Source: Vandiemenella viatica (lineage: Eukaryota; Arthropoda; Insecta; Orthoptera; Morabidae). From it: a DNA stretch of 64,000 bases. The notes beneath the pieces were generated by a model. The model did no database searches, was not told where the DNA came from, and saw nothing but the letters and a program-made list of their open reading frames with translations. Made by a program: the position numbers and the translations under genes. The stretch's first letter is position 1; every line of letters begins with the position of its first letter. The DNA lies in contig JARYHS010013630.1 of assembly GCA_031002005.1 (NCBI GenBank), positions 237,281,539 to 237,345,538 on the forward strand. The letters run 5' to 3'. Positions 1-11,159 of this stretch are shown in pieces.

Positions 1-258
1 TGTTTTGTGTTAAGTCGGTCGGGCAGACTCAACAGTTGGTTTAAGAAGCCGTCCTCTACATCAGGTTGTAGTTACTGTTAAATGAGGAATTGGTTGAACA
101 GAAATATATAAGTCTTTGTGCTAATCTATCATATGCTAACGTTCTAACGTTTCCTTTTTTATGTGCTGTAGCTGCAACGAACAAGTCATCTTGATCTGTG
201 TCGATAATTTTCATTCTACAAGTGTATTGTTTGATTCGAAGAACTGTCTTAAAATATA
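1..258. other. Unannotated AT-rich DNA
   Basis: No repeat, gene or motif was recognised here. Confidence 0.5.
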
Positions 259-260
259 CT

Positions 261-374
261 TTTATTTTTTTTTTTTTTGATTATTTTTTTTGCTTTCATC
301 AGTCTTTCGACTGGCTTGATGCAATCCTCCATCCATTCCTATCTTGTGCTAACCTCTTTATCTCTACATATCCC
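261..374 (-). mobile_element. 5'-truncated RTE-like LINE, 3' end only
   Basis: Read on the minus strand, this is the last ~82 bp of the RTE-like LINE found at 31,710-34,975, followed by an A-rich tail seen here as T runs at 262-278 and 284-291. By eye there are about 9 mismatches over ~82 aligned bases. The fragment begins inside the last codons of the reverse transcriptase frame, as expected for severe 5' truncation during target-primed reverse transcription. A SINE that borrowed this LINE tail is a less likely alternative. Confidence 0.8.
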
Positions 375-412
375 TATTACTTCTTAAAAGATAACATATA
401 ACTCCTCCTATA

Positions 413-1125
413 CGAGCGCTGATCAGAAATGAAGGTTAGTAGGCCGATATTCCTGGAGTGTAGTCCGTTATGGAGAAATTAGTAGTGTACGGTAATTCTA
501 ACACATGCGGTTGGTGACTGTGCAGAGTTTCAGCAACACACCACCAACAGCGTTAGTTGTAGGTTAACACAAATAACGACTCGTTTGAAAAATTGGTCAT
601 GCGAAGAAATCCATTCAGCTGCTCGATTTCTGTGAGCGAAACAAGTAAACGCAGCTGAAATTCACCTGTAGCTGGCAGATATTTACGAATAGACCGTAAT
701 GTATCGTAAGCATGTCACAGAACAGTGTCGAAAGTTTGCTGCCGATAGAGAAAATGTCACCGACGAGGATCGCAGTGGCCGACCTAGCACGGTATCAACA
801 TCGCTGGAACATCATCGGCTGCCATCCCTACAGCCGGACCTCGCTCCAAGTAGCCTTCGTCTTTTTTCTCTCTTGAAGGAGTAAGTCGGAGGCCAACGAT
901 TCGCTTCAGAAGGGGAGATGAAAAGCTCGCGACATCCTATCTGAACACGTAAGGGAGGAAACATACAAACTCATCCCACGAAGCAATCAATGCTTAAATC
1001 GATATGGAGACTATGTCTAAAAAGATCTAATGTATGTACTATCAGTTGGTTGTACTAGTTGTATGAAATAAAATGTACGCGTTTTACATCAGGCTGTTGT
1101 AACCTTAGTTTCTGATCACTACACG
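413..1125 (+). mobile_element. Internally deleted mariner-like transposon, copy 1
   Basis: The ends are imperfect 14-bp terminal inverted repeats: CGAGCGCTGATCAG at 413-426, and CGTGTAGTGATCAG as the complement of 1,112-1,125. The element is flanked by TA at 411-412 and 1,126-1,127, the mariner target duplication. The left part encodes the N-terminal helix-turn-helix region of a mariner transposase (about 560-810, ending in a DEDRSGRPSTVS-like motif). The right part (about 815-1,060) encodes the C-terminal region with a PDLAPS motif and an FASEGE-like motif. The catalytic centre between them is missing, and stop codons interrupt what remains, so the copy cannot make transposase. At ~713 bp it is a little over half the usual ~1.3 kb. 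Confidence 0.88.
699..884 (+). pseudogene. Mariner transposase remnant (N- and C-terminal parts fused by deletion)
   Basis: This 61-codon open stretch lies inside mariner copy 1. It starts in the end of the N-terminal DNA-binding domain (Y/CRKFAADRENVTDEDRSGRPSTVST) and passes directly into the C-terminal PDLAPS block. The roughly 200 residues that carry the first two catalytic aspartates have been deleted. Earlier codons of the DNA-binding domain can be read from about 560 but contain stops. The call rests on recognising the mariner motif order. The remnant has no likely function beyond marking the deletion junction near 815. Confidence 0.75.
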
Positions 1126-1127
1126 TA

Positions 1128-1750
1128 CGTATAAAACTAAAAGAATGGTAGCGTACTTGACACCCCACCGCTCAAACTACAGTCGTACGAAGCTCTTCCA
1201 CAAACCCGTTACAGTTGTTGAAATCCCGTTACAGATAATGCGAGGCAGATTTTACAGGACTACGGAACTGACTCTTGTGGTCCGTTTGACACGAGAAATG
1301 GGCGTCATTCATCTGCGGAATTGTGGTTTCACAGAAGATCTAAACGACCTCTCTCCGAACGGCCGTAAAAGAAAGGAAAGAGCCATTCATTTACAGATGA
1401 AAGAGTGGAATCTGGCTGCAACTTCCGCAGGAACATCAGCTATCTTCGAGCCTGAGTGCTGCGTCAGGAAGTTTGCCCATTAAAAGTTCAGAAAATGTGA
1501 TAAGAATTCTCCGTGGGGACTGCGAGGGCAATCTAAAAGTATTGGGACATTTATTCGAAACACACAACGCAAACAGTCTGCGAGCAGTTTAAAAGAAACG
1601 ACGATAATTCATCTTAATGCCTGCTGTAATAACTTGGTCCCATATTACCGAACCTACTTTGGTTCCAGTTTTTCGATCCAGGTTAAGGGTTTTGCACATA
1701 TTCATCCCAAATCTCTGTAGATGATCCGTGGCAAGATTGTTCTATGACTA
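1128..1750. other. Unassigned DNA
   Basis: A 112-codon ATG-initiated frame (1,145-1,483, plus strand) is open here but resembles no family I know, and nothing around it suggests a gene. I treat it as chance. No repeat was recognised. Confidence 0.4.
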
Positions 1751-1752
1751 TA

Positions 1753-2450
1753 CAGGGTGATTCAACAGCAATAGTAAATGTTGAAGGAGGTGGCAGTATG
1801 AACAATATTGAGTAAAACGTGTGACCGATTTCCACTCGTTTTGGAGATACAAGTGCTGGAATGTAATGCACAAAATAAAACCTCAGAAAATGATTAAGAG
1901 CACACAAATAACTTATTGAAGTATTTTATTATTGCGGAAACACGGGCATGTTTTATAAAGGTTTAAAATAAATGTTCTAAAACCTCATCATCGACTTCAA
2001 TGCACATTGCAGTTCTGTTTGTAATCGTACGTGTAGCTCTTCTGAGTACGTCTTGAATGTTTGGTGTACTTATATGAAGGTAGATGTGCTTACAATGCGA
2101 GCGAGTAAGTCGTCTCTTGTGTTTACTTTTTCTTTGTACACTTCGTTTTTCAACCTTGTACTACAAGTAGGCTGTTGTCACAGTCTGCGCGCGCATCGGG
2201 ACTGTACGTGTAGACTTCAAGAATCAATTAAGTACTTCAGAAGTCGATGATGGGATTTTTGAACATTTAGTTTAAACTGTTGTAAAATATACGTGTGTTT
2301 TTGCATGAATAAAGTTCTTCAATACTTTATTTGTGTGCTCTTGATCATTTTCTGAGGTTTATTTTAAGTATATCATCTCAGCACCTTTATCTCAAAAACA
2401 AAGTATAGAGAGCAGTTACGAGTACACTATAAAATTCAGCAATTGTATAT
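1753..2450. repeat. Large imperfect inverted repeat; probable DNA-transposon remnants tail to tail
   Basis: The stretch 1,835-1,999 is repeated in reverse complement at 2,240-2,403. Shared blocks include AAACCTCAGAAAATGATY, AGAGCACACAAATAA and GAAGTCGATGATG. A loop of ~240 bp separates the arms. The left arm is preceded by CAGGGTGATTCAA, a start commonly seen in insect DNA transposons. On the minus strand the block at about 1,970-2,065 reads like the last residues of a transposase (DVLRRATRTITNRTAMCIEVDDE). The unit is either a foldback element or two 3' ends inserted tail to tail. Confidence 0.65.
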
Positions 2451-2469
2451 CACAAACGATATGATTTTA

Positions 2470-3600
2470 TACGCACTGAAGAGCCAAAGAAACTGGTACA
2501 CCTGCCTAATATCGTTAAGGACCCCAGCGAGCACGCAGAAGTGCCTCAACAGTACGTGGCATCGACTCGACTATTGTCTGAAGTTGAGCTGGAGGGAATT
2601 GACACTATGCATCCTGCAGGGCTGTCCATAAATCCGTAAGAGTACGAGGAGGTGGGGATCTCTTCTGAACGGCACTTTGCAAGGCATCCCAGATATGCTC
2701 AACAATGTTCATGTCTGGGGAGTTTGGGGCCAGCGGAGATGTTTAAACTCAGAACAGCGTTCCTGGATCCTCTGTGTCGCAATTCTGGACGTGTGGGGTG
2801 TCGCATTGTCTTGATGGAATTGCCCAAGTCCGTCGGAATGCACAATGGACATGAATGGATGCAGGTGATCAGCCAGGATGCGTACGGTGTCACCTGTCAG
2901 AGTCGTGTTTAGACGTATCAGGTGTCCAATGTCACTCCAACTGCACACGCCCCACTTCAATACAGAGCCTCCACCAGCTTGAACGGTCCCCTGCTGACAT
3001 GCAGGGTCGATGAATTCATGAGGTTGTCTCCATACCCGTACAGGTCTACCCACTCGATAAATTGGAAACGGGACTCTTCAGACCAGGCAACATGCTTCCA
3101 ATCATCAACAGTCCAATGTCGGTGTTGACGGGCCTAGGCGAGGCGTAAAGCTTTGTGTCATGCTCCGAAAGCCCATATCGATGATGTTTCGTTGAATGGT
3201 GCGCACGCTGACACTTGTTGATGTCCCAGCATTGAAATACGCAGCAATTTGTGGAAGGGTTGCACTTATGTCACGTTGAACGATTTTCTTCAGTCATCGT
3301 TGGTCCCGTTCTTGCAAGGTCTTTTTCCGGCCGCAGCGTTGTCGGAGATTTGATGTTTTACCGGATTCCCGATATTCACGGCGCACTCGTGAAACGGTCG
3401 TACGGGAAGATCCCTCTCGGGATCGCTACCTCGGAGATGCTGTGTCCCATCTCTCGTGCGCTGACTATAACACCAAGTTCAAACTCACTTAAATAGTGAT
3501 AAACTGCCATTGTAACATCAGTAACCGAACTAACGCCTGCGCCAGACACCTGTTGTCTTATATAGGCGTTGCGGACCGCAGCGCCGATCTCTGAATGTTT
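2470..3600 (-). mobile_element. Tc1-like DNA transposon, decayed, minus strand
   Basis: The region starts with CACTGAAGAGCCAAAGAAAC (2,479-2,498), which I recognise as a terminal sequence style of an abundant insect Tc1-like family. The transposase runs on the minus strand from about 3,510 to about 2,510. The distal end (3,550-3,640) has no matching terminal repeat, so one end is lost or diverged. A short internal deletion near 3,160 also seems likely, because the frame jumps there. Confidence 0.8.
2510..3510 (-). pseudogene. Tc1-like transposase pseudogene
   Basis: The longest open segment is 2,709-3,053. It carries the central catalytic part of a Tc1/mariner DDE transposase. The order is a VWR-PHE segment, the glycine-rich QAGGGSVLKWG block (residues ~25-35), ADHLHPF (~61-67) and the second catalytic aspartate in HQDNATPHTS (residues ~80-89, near base 2,809). 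The frame breaks near 2,725, where one base seems to be missing in the WPPNSPD block. The next frame continues with MNIVEHIWDALQ-like residues, which should include the third acidic residue, and then hits a stop. The N-terminal helix-turn-helix (about 3,380-3,510) survives in pieces in other frames (SEFELGVIVSAREMGHS). The gene is dead; it would have cut and pasted its own element in the nucleus. Confidence 0.82.
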
Positions 3601-3604
3601 ACAT

Positions 3605-4077
3605 AGCTCTTCCTAGTATCCCGTGAAGTTATCGGTAAAAAGAGCCTTCATTTGACGTTAAACATCTTTCTCTAAAATGTAATGACGTGCGATCTCCGAA
3701 ATCCGAGTGAACCATTTACAAAAAACAAACAATCGATTTTCTAAAGTACTTGTCTTAAATGCATCCATATTGCCACAAAATAATTGATAACGAACATTTC
3801 AATAAACATAAACAGAAAATAACTACCAATATATGCAGATAAATTTTATTTATTTGTCTCATTTCCAATACCATGTTTTACAAATCACAAATAATCAATA
3901 AGTAAAGGTCAATGGGTCACCAAGTAACGACAAGGAGCATCGTTGTTTTGTCTCTACGGTATTAACGATGACTTAATGCTAACACCAGTTCTGGGCCGTT
4001 TTAAAGATATGCAATGCTTGTAGTGCGCGGCGTAATGATCGTACAGTAACACATAAATTACGTCATGTTTGTGCAGA
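3605..4077. other. Unannotated AT-rich DNA
   Basis: No gene or repeat was recognised. Confidence 0.45.
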
Positions 4078-4078
4078 T

Positions 4079-4130
4079 TATATATATATATATATATATA
4101 TGCGCACGCGCGTGTGCGTATGTGTGTGTA
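4079..4130. repeat. 52-bp alternating purine-pyrimidine tract, (TA)n then GC/GT
   Basis: Every step from 4,079 to 4,130 alternates pyrimidine and purine: (TA) to about 4,100, then a mixed CG/CA/TG part. The second half has Z-DNA-forming character. It is probably a compound microsatellite. Confidence 0.9.
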
Positions 4131-4479
4131 ATCTTAAAATAACAATGGATATAGCTACAAATATTTAACAAAACATGACTAAATTTATCTTCTACAGATA
4201 AAAATAGTACCTGGACGGAGCAAGATCGCTACTTATCTTTATAGGGATCCGCAAATGTTGTATACGATCACGTTTATTTGCCAAGGTCACTAAATCAGAA
4301 TGTAAAGCTGTATCTGTTTTCTCTCGTTCGTCATCTCCCTCAGCACCAGCGAAAGATTTCATTTCACGGACCAAAGCAAACAGTGTCCGCCGGAAGGCAT
4401 TCGTCGACGAAAAGCTCATTCTCTGGAGAGACATTTATTTTGCTCTACTGTTTGGAGCCAGTAGGTGGAATTTAAAACT

Positions 4480-4760
4480 ACTGTAAGCTCGTTGATGGCA
4501 TTACTTGGGAGACAAAGCGGCTTACATGGTGTCCTGTAATGGAATAGGATAGGCGCCCGGCGGCGGTCGCAGCGGTCCCAACAAGTGCTTCCCGGAGGGC
4601 TAATGATGTTCGCTTCGGCCTGCCGGCGTTAATTAGCTTCAAGGGCGTCACAGAGGACCTCCTCGGCTGCTGCTTCCCGTGAGAGACTGGACCTCGCTTC
4701 GGCTCGCTCCCACACTTGAGGTCAAGGGAGAACAATCCACAGCAACTGATCACCTAATTA
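4480..4760. promoter_or_regulatory. GC-rich island 1, candidate regulatory element
   Basis: This block is clearly richer in GC than its flanks and contains no recognisable protein. Homeodomain-type words are TTAATTAG at 4,629-4,636 and TAATGATG at 4,601-4,608. The regulatory role is inferred from composition and motifs alone; an exon or an old repeat remains possible. Confidence 0.3.
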
Positions 4761-4764
4761 ATTA

Positions 4765-5280
4765 CTTCTGTTAGTAAGATGACCCGCCTTGACATAAAGT
4801 ATGAAGACTACTGCACTGATCTTAAACTGAGAGAACCATTACATTTCCGAAGTATTTCAGTTTTTACAATTATTCTAGATTGGGTGAGCGTCAAAGATAA
4901 ACCAAACAAATTCTGTTCGAAATAATTCCATCACACTCATATTACGGTGCATTGTAGCGATATAGATAACCAAGGAAGTTATGTGGGGACAAAAATTAGA
5001 GATATAACCATTCGTAAACTGGAAGTAAAAGCTAAACAATGCAAACAAGGATTCACACAAACACACACATACATTTGAGTTGTAATTTAGTAATAGTGTA
5101 ATAATAGAAGTGACAATTGCTCTGAACACCATTTCTCTGTCACGAAATTTCAAAGTATTCGTATATTTACGCTGTGCTTGGTGAGCTTTCCGAACATACC
5201 AAACGAAAAGCATCTCAGTACTCATATCAGTTCGTCATGCGAGTCGTTCTCCATTTTGTTTGATAACAATCCTGATATGC
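4765..5280. other. Unannotated AT-rich DNA
   Basis: Open frames here are short and unrecognised, and no repeat was identified. Confidence 0.45.
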
Positions 5281-5284
5281 TAAA

Positions 5285-5522
5285 GAAACTGTATTAGATT
5301 TTCTTCGCTCTTGCCTCTTATTCAGGAGGATGTGGGCTCAAATCCCCGTAGACCCATCCAGATTTTGGGTTTCCTTGATTTCTCAAAATCACTCTAGGAA
5401 ATTCCGGAATCATTCCTTTAGAATGCAATGTCAGAATTTCTTCCCGCCCCTACCCACAATTCGTTCTTGCCTCTAATGATCTCGAAATCAAAGATGTGTA
5501 AAGCCAAAAGCAAAAATAAACT
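5285..5522 (+). mobile_element. SINE family B, diverged
   Basis: A tRNA-like promoter region with a B-box-like GGCTCAAATCCCC (5,336-5,348) is followed by the family core (CATCCAGATTTTGGGTTTCC), a TTCCGGAATCATTCCTTT block and an A-rich end. The left end of the head is poorly preserved. Confidence 0.7.
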
Positions 5523-5524
5523 AT

Positions 5525-7380
5525 CATCTTAAACTATTCATTTAAATTTTATTGCCTTATTAAAATATCGTATCATACATACTGTTTCTGAGGTTTTATC
5601 TTTAACTTTCGCTTAGAAAAGTAACAAATATTTCCACCATGATAATTTATATAAGAAAATATGAACTGTTCATTTAACAGACTGCATTCAGAAAGGCAAA
5701 ATTTTATGGGTATTTGTTTTAGTTTACTATTATTTCCTGTTTGTATGAACATGTAACAAAAATTAGTGAAATGTTTTGACGGAAGGTTTTATCGCTGTTG
5801 TGCTATCTCTCCTTAATTATTTACACAATTAACAGTCCGCAAATGTTATCAAATTTCTCCTTCATCCATGATTATCAAATTTTAAAATAAGTAACACGTT
5901 AACAAATTTACGAGATGACATTACAATTCAGAATTATAGCATAACACCTAGGATAGTTAACCAACTTTTTAGTCCAAATAAAATCCAAAGTCACTCTAAA
6001 ATTAAGCTGAACAAAATTATGTTAAAATACTAATAATTACTTAATGCTCTGAAGCAAAGACAATAAAAGCTAGACAATATTAGAAACAAAACTGCCATAA
6101 ATACATAAAAATAATAAGTATTGCAAAATATATCTAACAGCATAGAACAAAGTGTCTTTATTATGTGAATAGAATTGAGAAAAGGTGAATTCACGACAAA
6201 TATTCCAATTCATTATCAGAAGAAATTTTTGTTAGTAAGAACAGATAAACAATGAAGGAAGACCATAACAGGCCACCATGCGCGACACTGAATACAAATA
6301 TGATGTTTACGTTTCATTCAGTTAGGTAGATGTGCCTCGCATTGTTATCGGTGAAGGATTTAATCACAGCCATCTTGAATTTGTGCTGATTTTTTGCTAA
6401 TAAAGAAGCTTCGAAACAGATTGTCTTTGCGTGCATGAAAACAGACAATATTAAAAGAATGCGATGGTATTTAAAGTAACAGAGGGGTGTAATAAATATC
6501 AGAAACATTGAATTGATGCCAGAAATTATTTCTTCTTGGTAAAGACTAGAAGAGAAATTAACTTGAACTTTTTATTTAGTGAATATTTTTTTAATTGAAT
6601 CTTTACAAAATTAATCTCAGATAACTACATGCACAATTACAACAAGAAAGGTGCCACGTACCTCCATATTAGTGATAATTCTTGAGGATTTGTTATCTGT
6701 CCATAGCAAACTGACATTTTATATGTGTTGATGATAGTAATATGGCTAATTTTTTCTGTTCAGTGTAACGACGAACGAAGAGAGAGGGTAAAACCTGATG
6801 CCGGCATTTTAGTCCAACTGTTGCGTAACACACTTCTGGCAGTGGAATCAATATTATTCCCTCACACCACAAGCATAATGGAGAAGTTTCACAATCATCC
6901 AAGGCCTATACCAAGCAACAATTTCACTAGGATTTTTGTACCATCTCCTTTCCCGCCCAATTATCCAGTGACATAGCTTGTTCCACTGCTGGAACTCCAT
7001 CCAGCAAACCTAGAGTCGAGAACTAGGCACACGAATCCAACGGACAGAGTGCTATCATAAAAATACTAATAATGTGGCACTACGATATTAAATCGACGTT
7101 TAATTTTAGGGTAAAATATCTCCAAAGCAAGTTTCATCATTTGAGGGAAAATGTGGCGGAACCTTCGTGACAGTGACTGTAAAGTATTGCTAGGTTTTAG
7201 ACTTTGATGTCGTTGAATACCAGTATAATTACAGCTGCATGAACAATATTCTTTCTATATATTTGCCTTTTCCTATTAATTTCGTATACACCACAAGGTT
7301 ACCCCTGTTGATTTTCAGTGAGCTTGCCATTTCTGGCAAACATTGATTTTCCATTAGAAAGCAACCGTATCATGAAGTCA
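5525..7380. other. Long AT-rich stretch without recognised features
   Basis: Open frames in this 1.9 kb are short and match no known family. No SINE or transposon block was recognised. Confidence 0.45.
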
Positions 7381-7384
7381 GTGA

Positions 7385-7880
7385 AGACTTGACAGTTCCT
7401 CTTAGGTACCCTCTGGTGGACATTAGGTTTACCGAGTGTCTCTGGAGGCCGCCACAGTTGTACTAGCAGCCAGCCAGACGGTCGCCCATATTGGCCATAA
7501 CTCAGGGCGGGTTAATTACCTCTGCCCGCCGCTCTAATCTGCCGAGGCTGGGCGCATTGTCTTGGCCCTGTAACGGCACCTACTCCTCTCCTAACCGTTG
7601 CCTGTTATGGGAGGCATACTCAATGCATCTCCTGCTGCTACACGGTGTAAACTGCTTGGTCTCATTAGAGGACATTTATCCGTCTGACTTTACGCGGTCG
7701 CAAATCCAGCATTTCAGTCTCGTAAGTTTCGTAGTGACGCAGATGGTCGCGCACCGGCCTTGTCGCGTTGCTTTCATTCAGTCTGCGTCGTTGGTGGCGT
7801 ACGGCGTGCAGCAGACTCTTCAGGCGACTGCACAGAAGCGCAGGTCACTGTGGGACGTTTCTGATAAGCTGATGTACAAG
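7385..7880. promoter_or_regulatory. GC-rich island 2, candidate regulatory element
   Basis: The island contains a GTTAATTACC word (7,511-7,520), CTCTAATCTGCC and several CpG-containing blocks. A 138-codon frame (7,491-7,907, plus) crosses it but shows no domain, and its composition follows the island rather than a protein. A lineage-specific gene cannot be excluded without expression data. Confidence 0.3.
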
Positions 7881-8149
7881 AAAATGAAGATATTGGAGAA
7901 AAGATAAATCGGTTCCTTCGTAGAAACCTTCAGAAGTGGCTGGTGAAGTAAATAAAGAATTTTTATGAAAAATATAGGATGTCTACAAAAGCACCTTACA
8001 GCTTTTGAAGGCTCGAAGTTTATTCAGGCAATATATAGATACAGTTGGATTGTCGTTTTGCAGAAAAATATCCCAAGTGTCAATTTTATTAGACGTGACT
8101 GTCATTGATGATGCGCCAGTTACCTCATCGAGGTTTTTTTAGTTATTTA

Positions 8150-8445
8150 GTGCATTACAGCTCGTCACATCACTAAAGTCGGGACGGTGGGAGGAAGGAT
8201 TTTTGTTTCATTAGGGTTTTGCCCGACGTTGAGGTTAATAGAGGCGGAAGTGGATGAGGAGCAAAGGACTGGAAGGATTTCGAACATGGCCATTTTACAG
8301 GAACCATCCTTCCATTCGCATGGCGAGGTTTCTGAAAACCAGGGGAAACCGAAATCTGGGTAGTTGGACAGGTAATTGAAACCGTGTCTACCCGAATGTC
8401 AGAACAGAACGATACCACTCACTCATCAGATTCGGTTTTTGTTCT
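8150..8445 (-). mobile_element. SINE family B, minus strand
   Basis: Read on the minus strand, the head (near 8,440) leads to a diverged B box, then the CCCAGATTTCGGTTTCCCC core (complement of about 8,340-8,362). A GGAAGGATGGTTCC-like block (about 8,305) and the family tail with CTTTAGTGATGTGACG follow at about 8,160-8,180. Confidence 0.75.
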
Positions 8446-8449
8446 TCGG

Positions 8450-9185
8450 GGTAAGTCTCCCCTAACCAGCAAAACAAACAATATTGGCAATTCGCGTGCA
8501 ATTCCTTGGTTTTCGTGACGCACCGAACAACCACTCTGAATAACCTGGCCTATCAGTTATACTCTGTGAAAAAAATTGAATTAACTGTAGTTGTTTGGTT
8601 TGAGAACATACAATGAGCATGCTCCACACCAGTGACGGTAGAAATTTTTATATGCACATGTTACTGGGGCTTGAGGTGACTGTATTTGGTATTAAAGAAC
8701 TACCAGAGTAAACGTTGAGGTATTTTGCTACAAAGACACTTTAACTTACATGTAATTTATATGCATACATTTCAATTTGCCTTCAAATTTGTCCATTATC
8801 CAGTCCCTGTGCAGTTCAGAACCTGTATATTATTGTGATGAAGTTTAATCCGTATTGTTGATACGGCTGTTAGTGAATTATTAAAGTTTGAGCTCAATGA
8901 GAATTATTTCTTTAAAAAAAAAATAATCAGTGAAGATAGCAGTAGCTTCTACAGTAACGTTTGGACATCGCGCAATCAACCCAAGCGCTGTGGCTAAAGT
9001 TCAGAACTGGCTGTTATAACGTTTTCATAAAAAAAAAGGATATTTATTGCGACTACTGGGACACTCTGAGTATCCAGTAGCAGCGGGTGGCATTACTTCA
9101 ATGTTAAATAGTTAACAGCCATTGTGAAAAAAACTTGCATTTTATTAGTATTGATGATGACAAGTGTATAGGTGAAATTCTGATC
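8450..9185. other. Unannotated AT-rich DNA
   Basis: Short homopolymers are present, but no gene or repeat was recognised. Confidence 0.45.
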
Positions 9186-9189
9186 AGTC

Positions 9190-9425
9190 TAAATTTTTTT
9201 GTTTTGTTTTTGCTTATGCTTTCAAATCTCGTAGACTTCGAGATCACTAAAGACGGGAAAAAGATTTGAGCAAGAAGTGAAGGAATTTGGCCGTGCCCTT
9301 TTGAAGAAACAATCTCGGTATTCAGCTCTAGCGATTTCGGGAAACCAAAGAAAACCAGAACTTGGATGACCGGACGGGTATTCGAACCTGCGGCTCCGTA
9401 ATGTGAGACCAGTTCATTCATCTAT
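9190..9425 (-). mobile_element. SINE family B, minus strand
   Basis: On the minus strand the B box is GGTTCGAATACCCGTCCGG (complement of about 9,373-9,391). It is followed by CCAAGTTCTGGTTTTCTTTGG and a GGTTGTTTCTTC block. The tail reads TTAGTGATCTCGAAGTCTACG and ends in A-rich DNA, seen as T/G-rich on the plus strand at 9,190-9,215. Confidence 0.82.
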
Positions 9426-9589
9426 CAGTAATGCGAATAAACAGAGGTGATCAGTAGGTATGCGGTCGGAGACACAACCCTGCAGCAGCCTGTGTTGATA
9501 CTGTTGCTAAATTAAGTGACCCGCTAAGACGAAAATATTTCTGTCTAGTAATATCTCGCATGGTGGTGATTGAGTTTCCACTACATACA

Positions 9590-9850
9590 GTTTTTTAGAA
9601 CAGCGGCAGATCTGTTTTCATGAACGGATCGGAAACGCAGTCTAACTGCCACATAAATTGTGTTAGCGCTCCGGAAATGTATGTTATGTACCGGGACGTA
9701 TGGCTGGAGACATGTGGTCCCGCAGTGACTCACCGGCCACAGTTTTCGCAGAGCTGCCTCGAGCAGCAAAAACATACGTCAGCCGACAGCTCAGCTGTGA
9801 CTGGCCGCTATTTCCATCGCGAACAGTGCCGCCATACTTCAAGGAAATAT
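9590..9850. promoter_or_regulatory. GC-rich island 3, candidate regulatory element
   Basis: This unique GC-richer block has open frames of 63-88 codons in several overlapping frames, none recognisable. That pattern reflects a local lack of stops, not a gene. The regulatory reading is an inference by analogy with the other islands. Confidence 0.22.
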
Positions 9851-9859
9851 CCAACTTCT

Positions 9860-10440
9860 TTTTTTCAGAATACATATTATTAAAAGAGGTCTACACTTAC
9901 AGTAAGAATGCGCCTTCAACTGGTAACGTTATTACACTTACGAAACAAGTGCTACCGCCAGTCTAAAATTAGTTGTTAACTCTAAAATTGTCAGAAGTAG
10001 GTGCGAAACAACCCCATTCAAAGTTATGTCCTGTTCTGACGAAGCAACATATGATGTTTACGATGTATAGGAATCAGTGAAGTTATATCAAAGTTGGCAA
10101 TGCTTGATTGCTCAGATATCTGAAAATTGCTTCTTTTCACGAAACATAAAATTTCAGTGAAACCGTTTCTATCATAACTTGAGTCACTGTCAGGTTATCG
10201 CCGTACAATAGGGTTATACTTATAAAGGGTGAAAGCTGCAGTACTGAAACAGATTCAACGCATCGTTCAGCATCTGTCATACCTTCGATAAGGATGCTCT
10301 CCTCTCCTTTAAGTTCCACAATGCCAGGAATAAAAAATGCAGGGAGACATCTATAATGAATAACAAAGTTGTTGGAAGTAATGTCTGTACATAAAATTTA
10401 TTCCATAAAGAGTAATTTCAAAGGGATGCCAAAACCTTAA
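9860..10440. other. Unannotated DNA
   Basis: No gene or repeat was recognised. Confidence 0.45.
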
Positions 10441-10444
10441 GTTT

Positions 10445-10990
10445 GCATTTTTTTCTGACTGTCCCTTCACGTATGGGTCAGAGAATAATGGAACGATTTT
10501 AACGAAACTGCACATTATGGTAACTTATGTAATAGGTTAGGATATAGAATATTTTTGCCCAGATTAACCTCCTTCCGCATGATACAGAGGCCAAAACCAT
10601 ACATTTTGAAAATCTTGTCTGTGTGTCCGCAAAACTAATGGATGGACTTAAACGAAACTACGCATAGTTATAGATTATGTAACCGGTTGGCAGATAGGAT
10701 ATTTTTTATTCAGTTTGACAACAAACTTCCCGATGATTCATAAATCTATACTGTAAATTTCGAATTTTAGTCTGTCTGTATGCACATCACGTAAAAACTG
10801 AAACGGCTTTCAACAAAATTAACATCGATAAAAAAGAAAATACCTTTTATTCAGATAAACCGCGGAGTTTACCAAGCGTTTTGAAGCAAAAATTTACCAG
10901 CGGATTAAAACTACACATATTAATACTGTACTTCATAGGTTAATTTATAGGATACTTTCTATGCCGATAAGTTATATGCATGATCCAGAA
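10445..10990 (+). repeat. Diverged tandem units (~157 bp), Helitron-like internal repeats
   Basis: Three to four diverged units begin near 10,452, 10,612 and 10,769, with a partial fourth. Each has a CTGTCTGTNTG-like start, an ACGAAACTNCNCAT block and a GTTNNNATAGGATATTTTTNNTC block. Arthropod Helitron-type elements commonly contain arrays of this style. No clear end (CTAG) was found here, so the class is tentative. Confidence 0.5.
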
Positions 10991-11159
10991 AACATTAATA
11001 AGACACAGTATCTCAAAATAGTGCATGAGTATTATGAATTAAAGCATAATGAGAGTTTAATAAAATCCCAAAGCAAATATCATAAAATTCATCTAGCATA
11101 GATAAATGTAGTTACTGTTTGACCTTTGTATAGATACAATAGGAATTCATATATATGGA

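Noticed and set aside
1145..1483. 112-codon open frame as a possible gene
   Set aside because: It matches no family I know and sits in a cluster of transposon remnants.
7491..7907. 138-codon open frame as a possible gene
   Set aside because: No recognisable domain, and it overlaps a GC-rich island. Expression or conservation would be needed to keep it.
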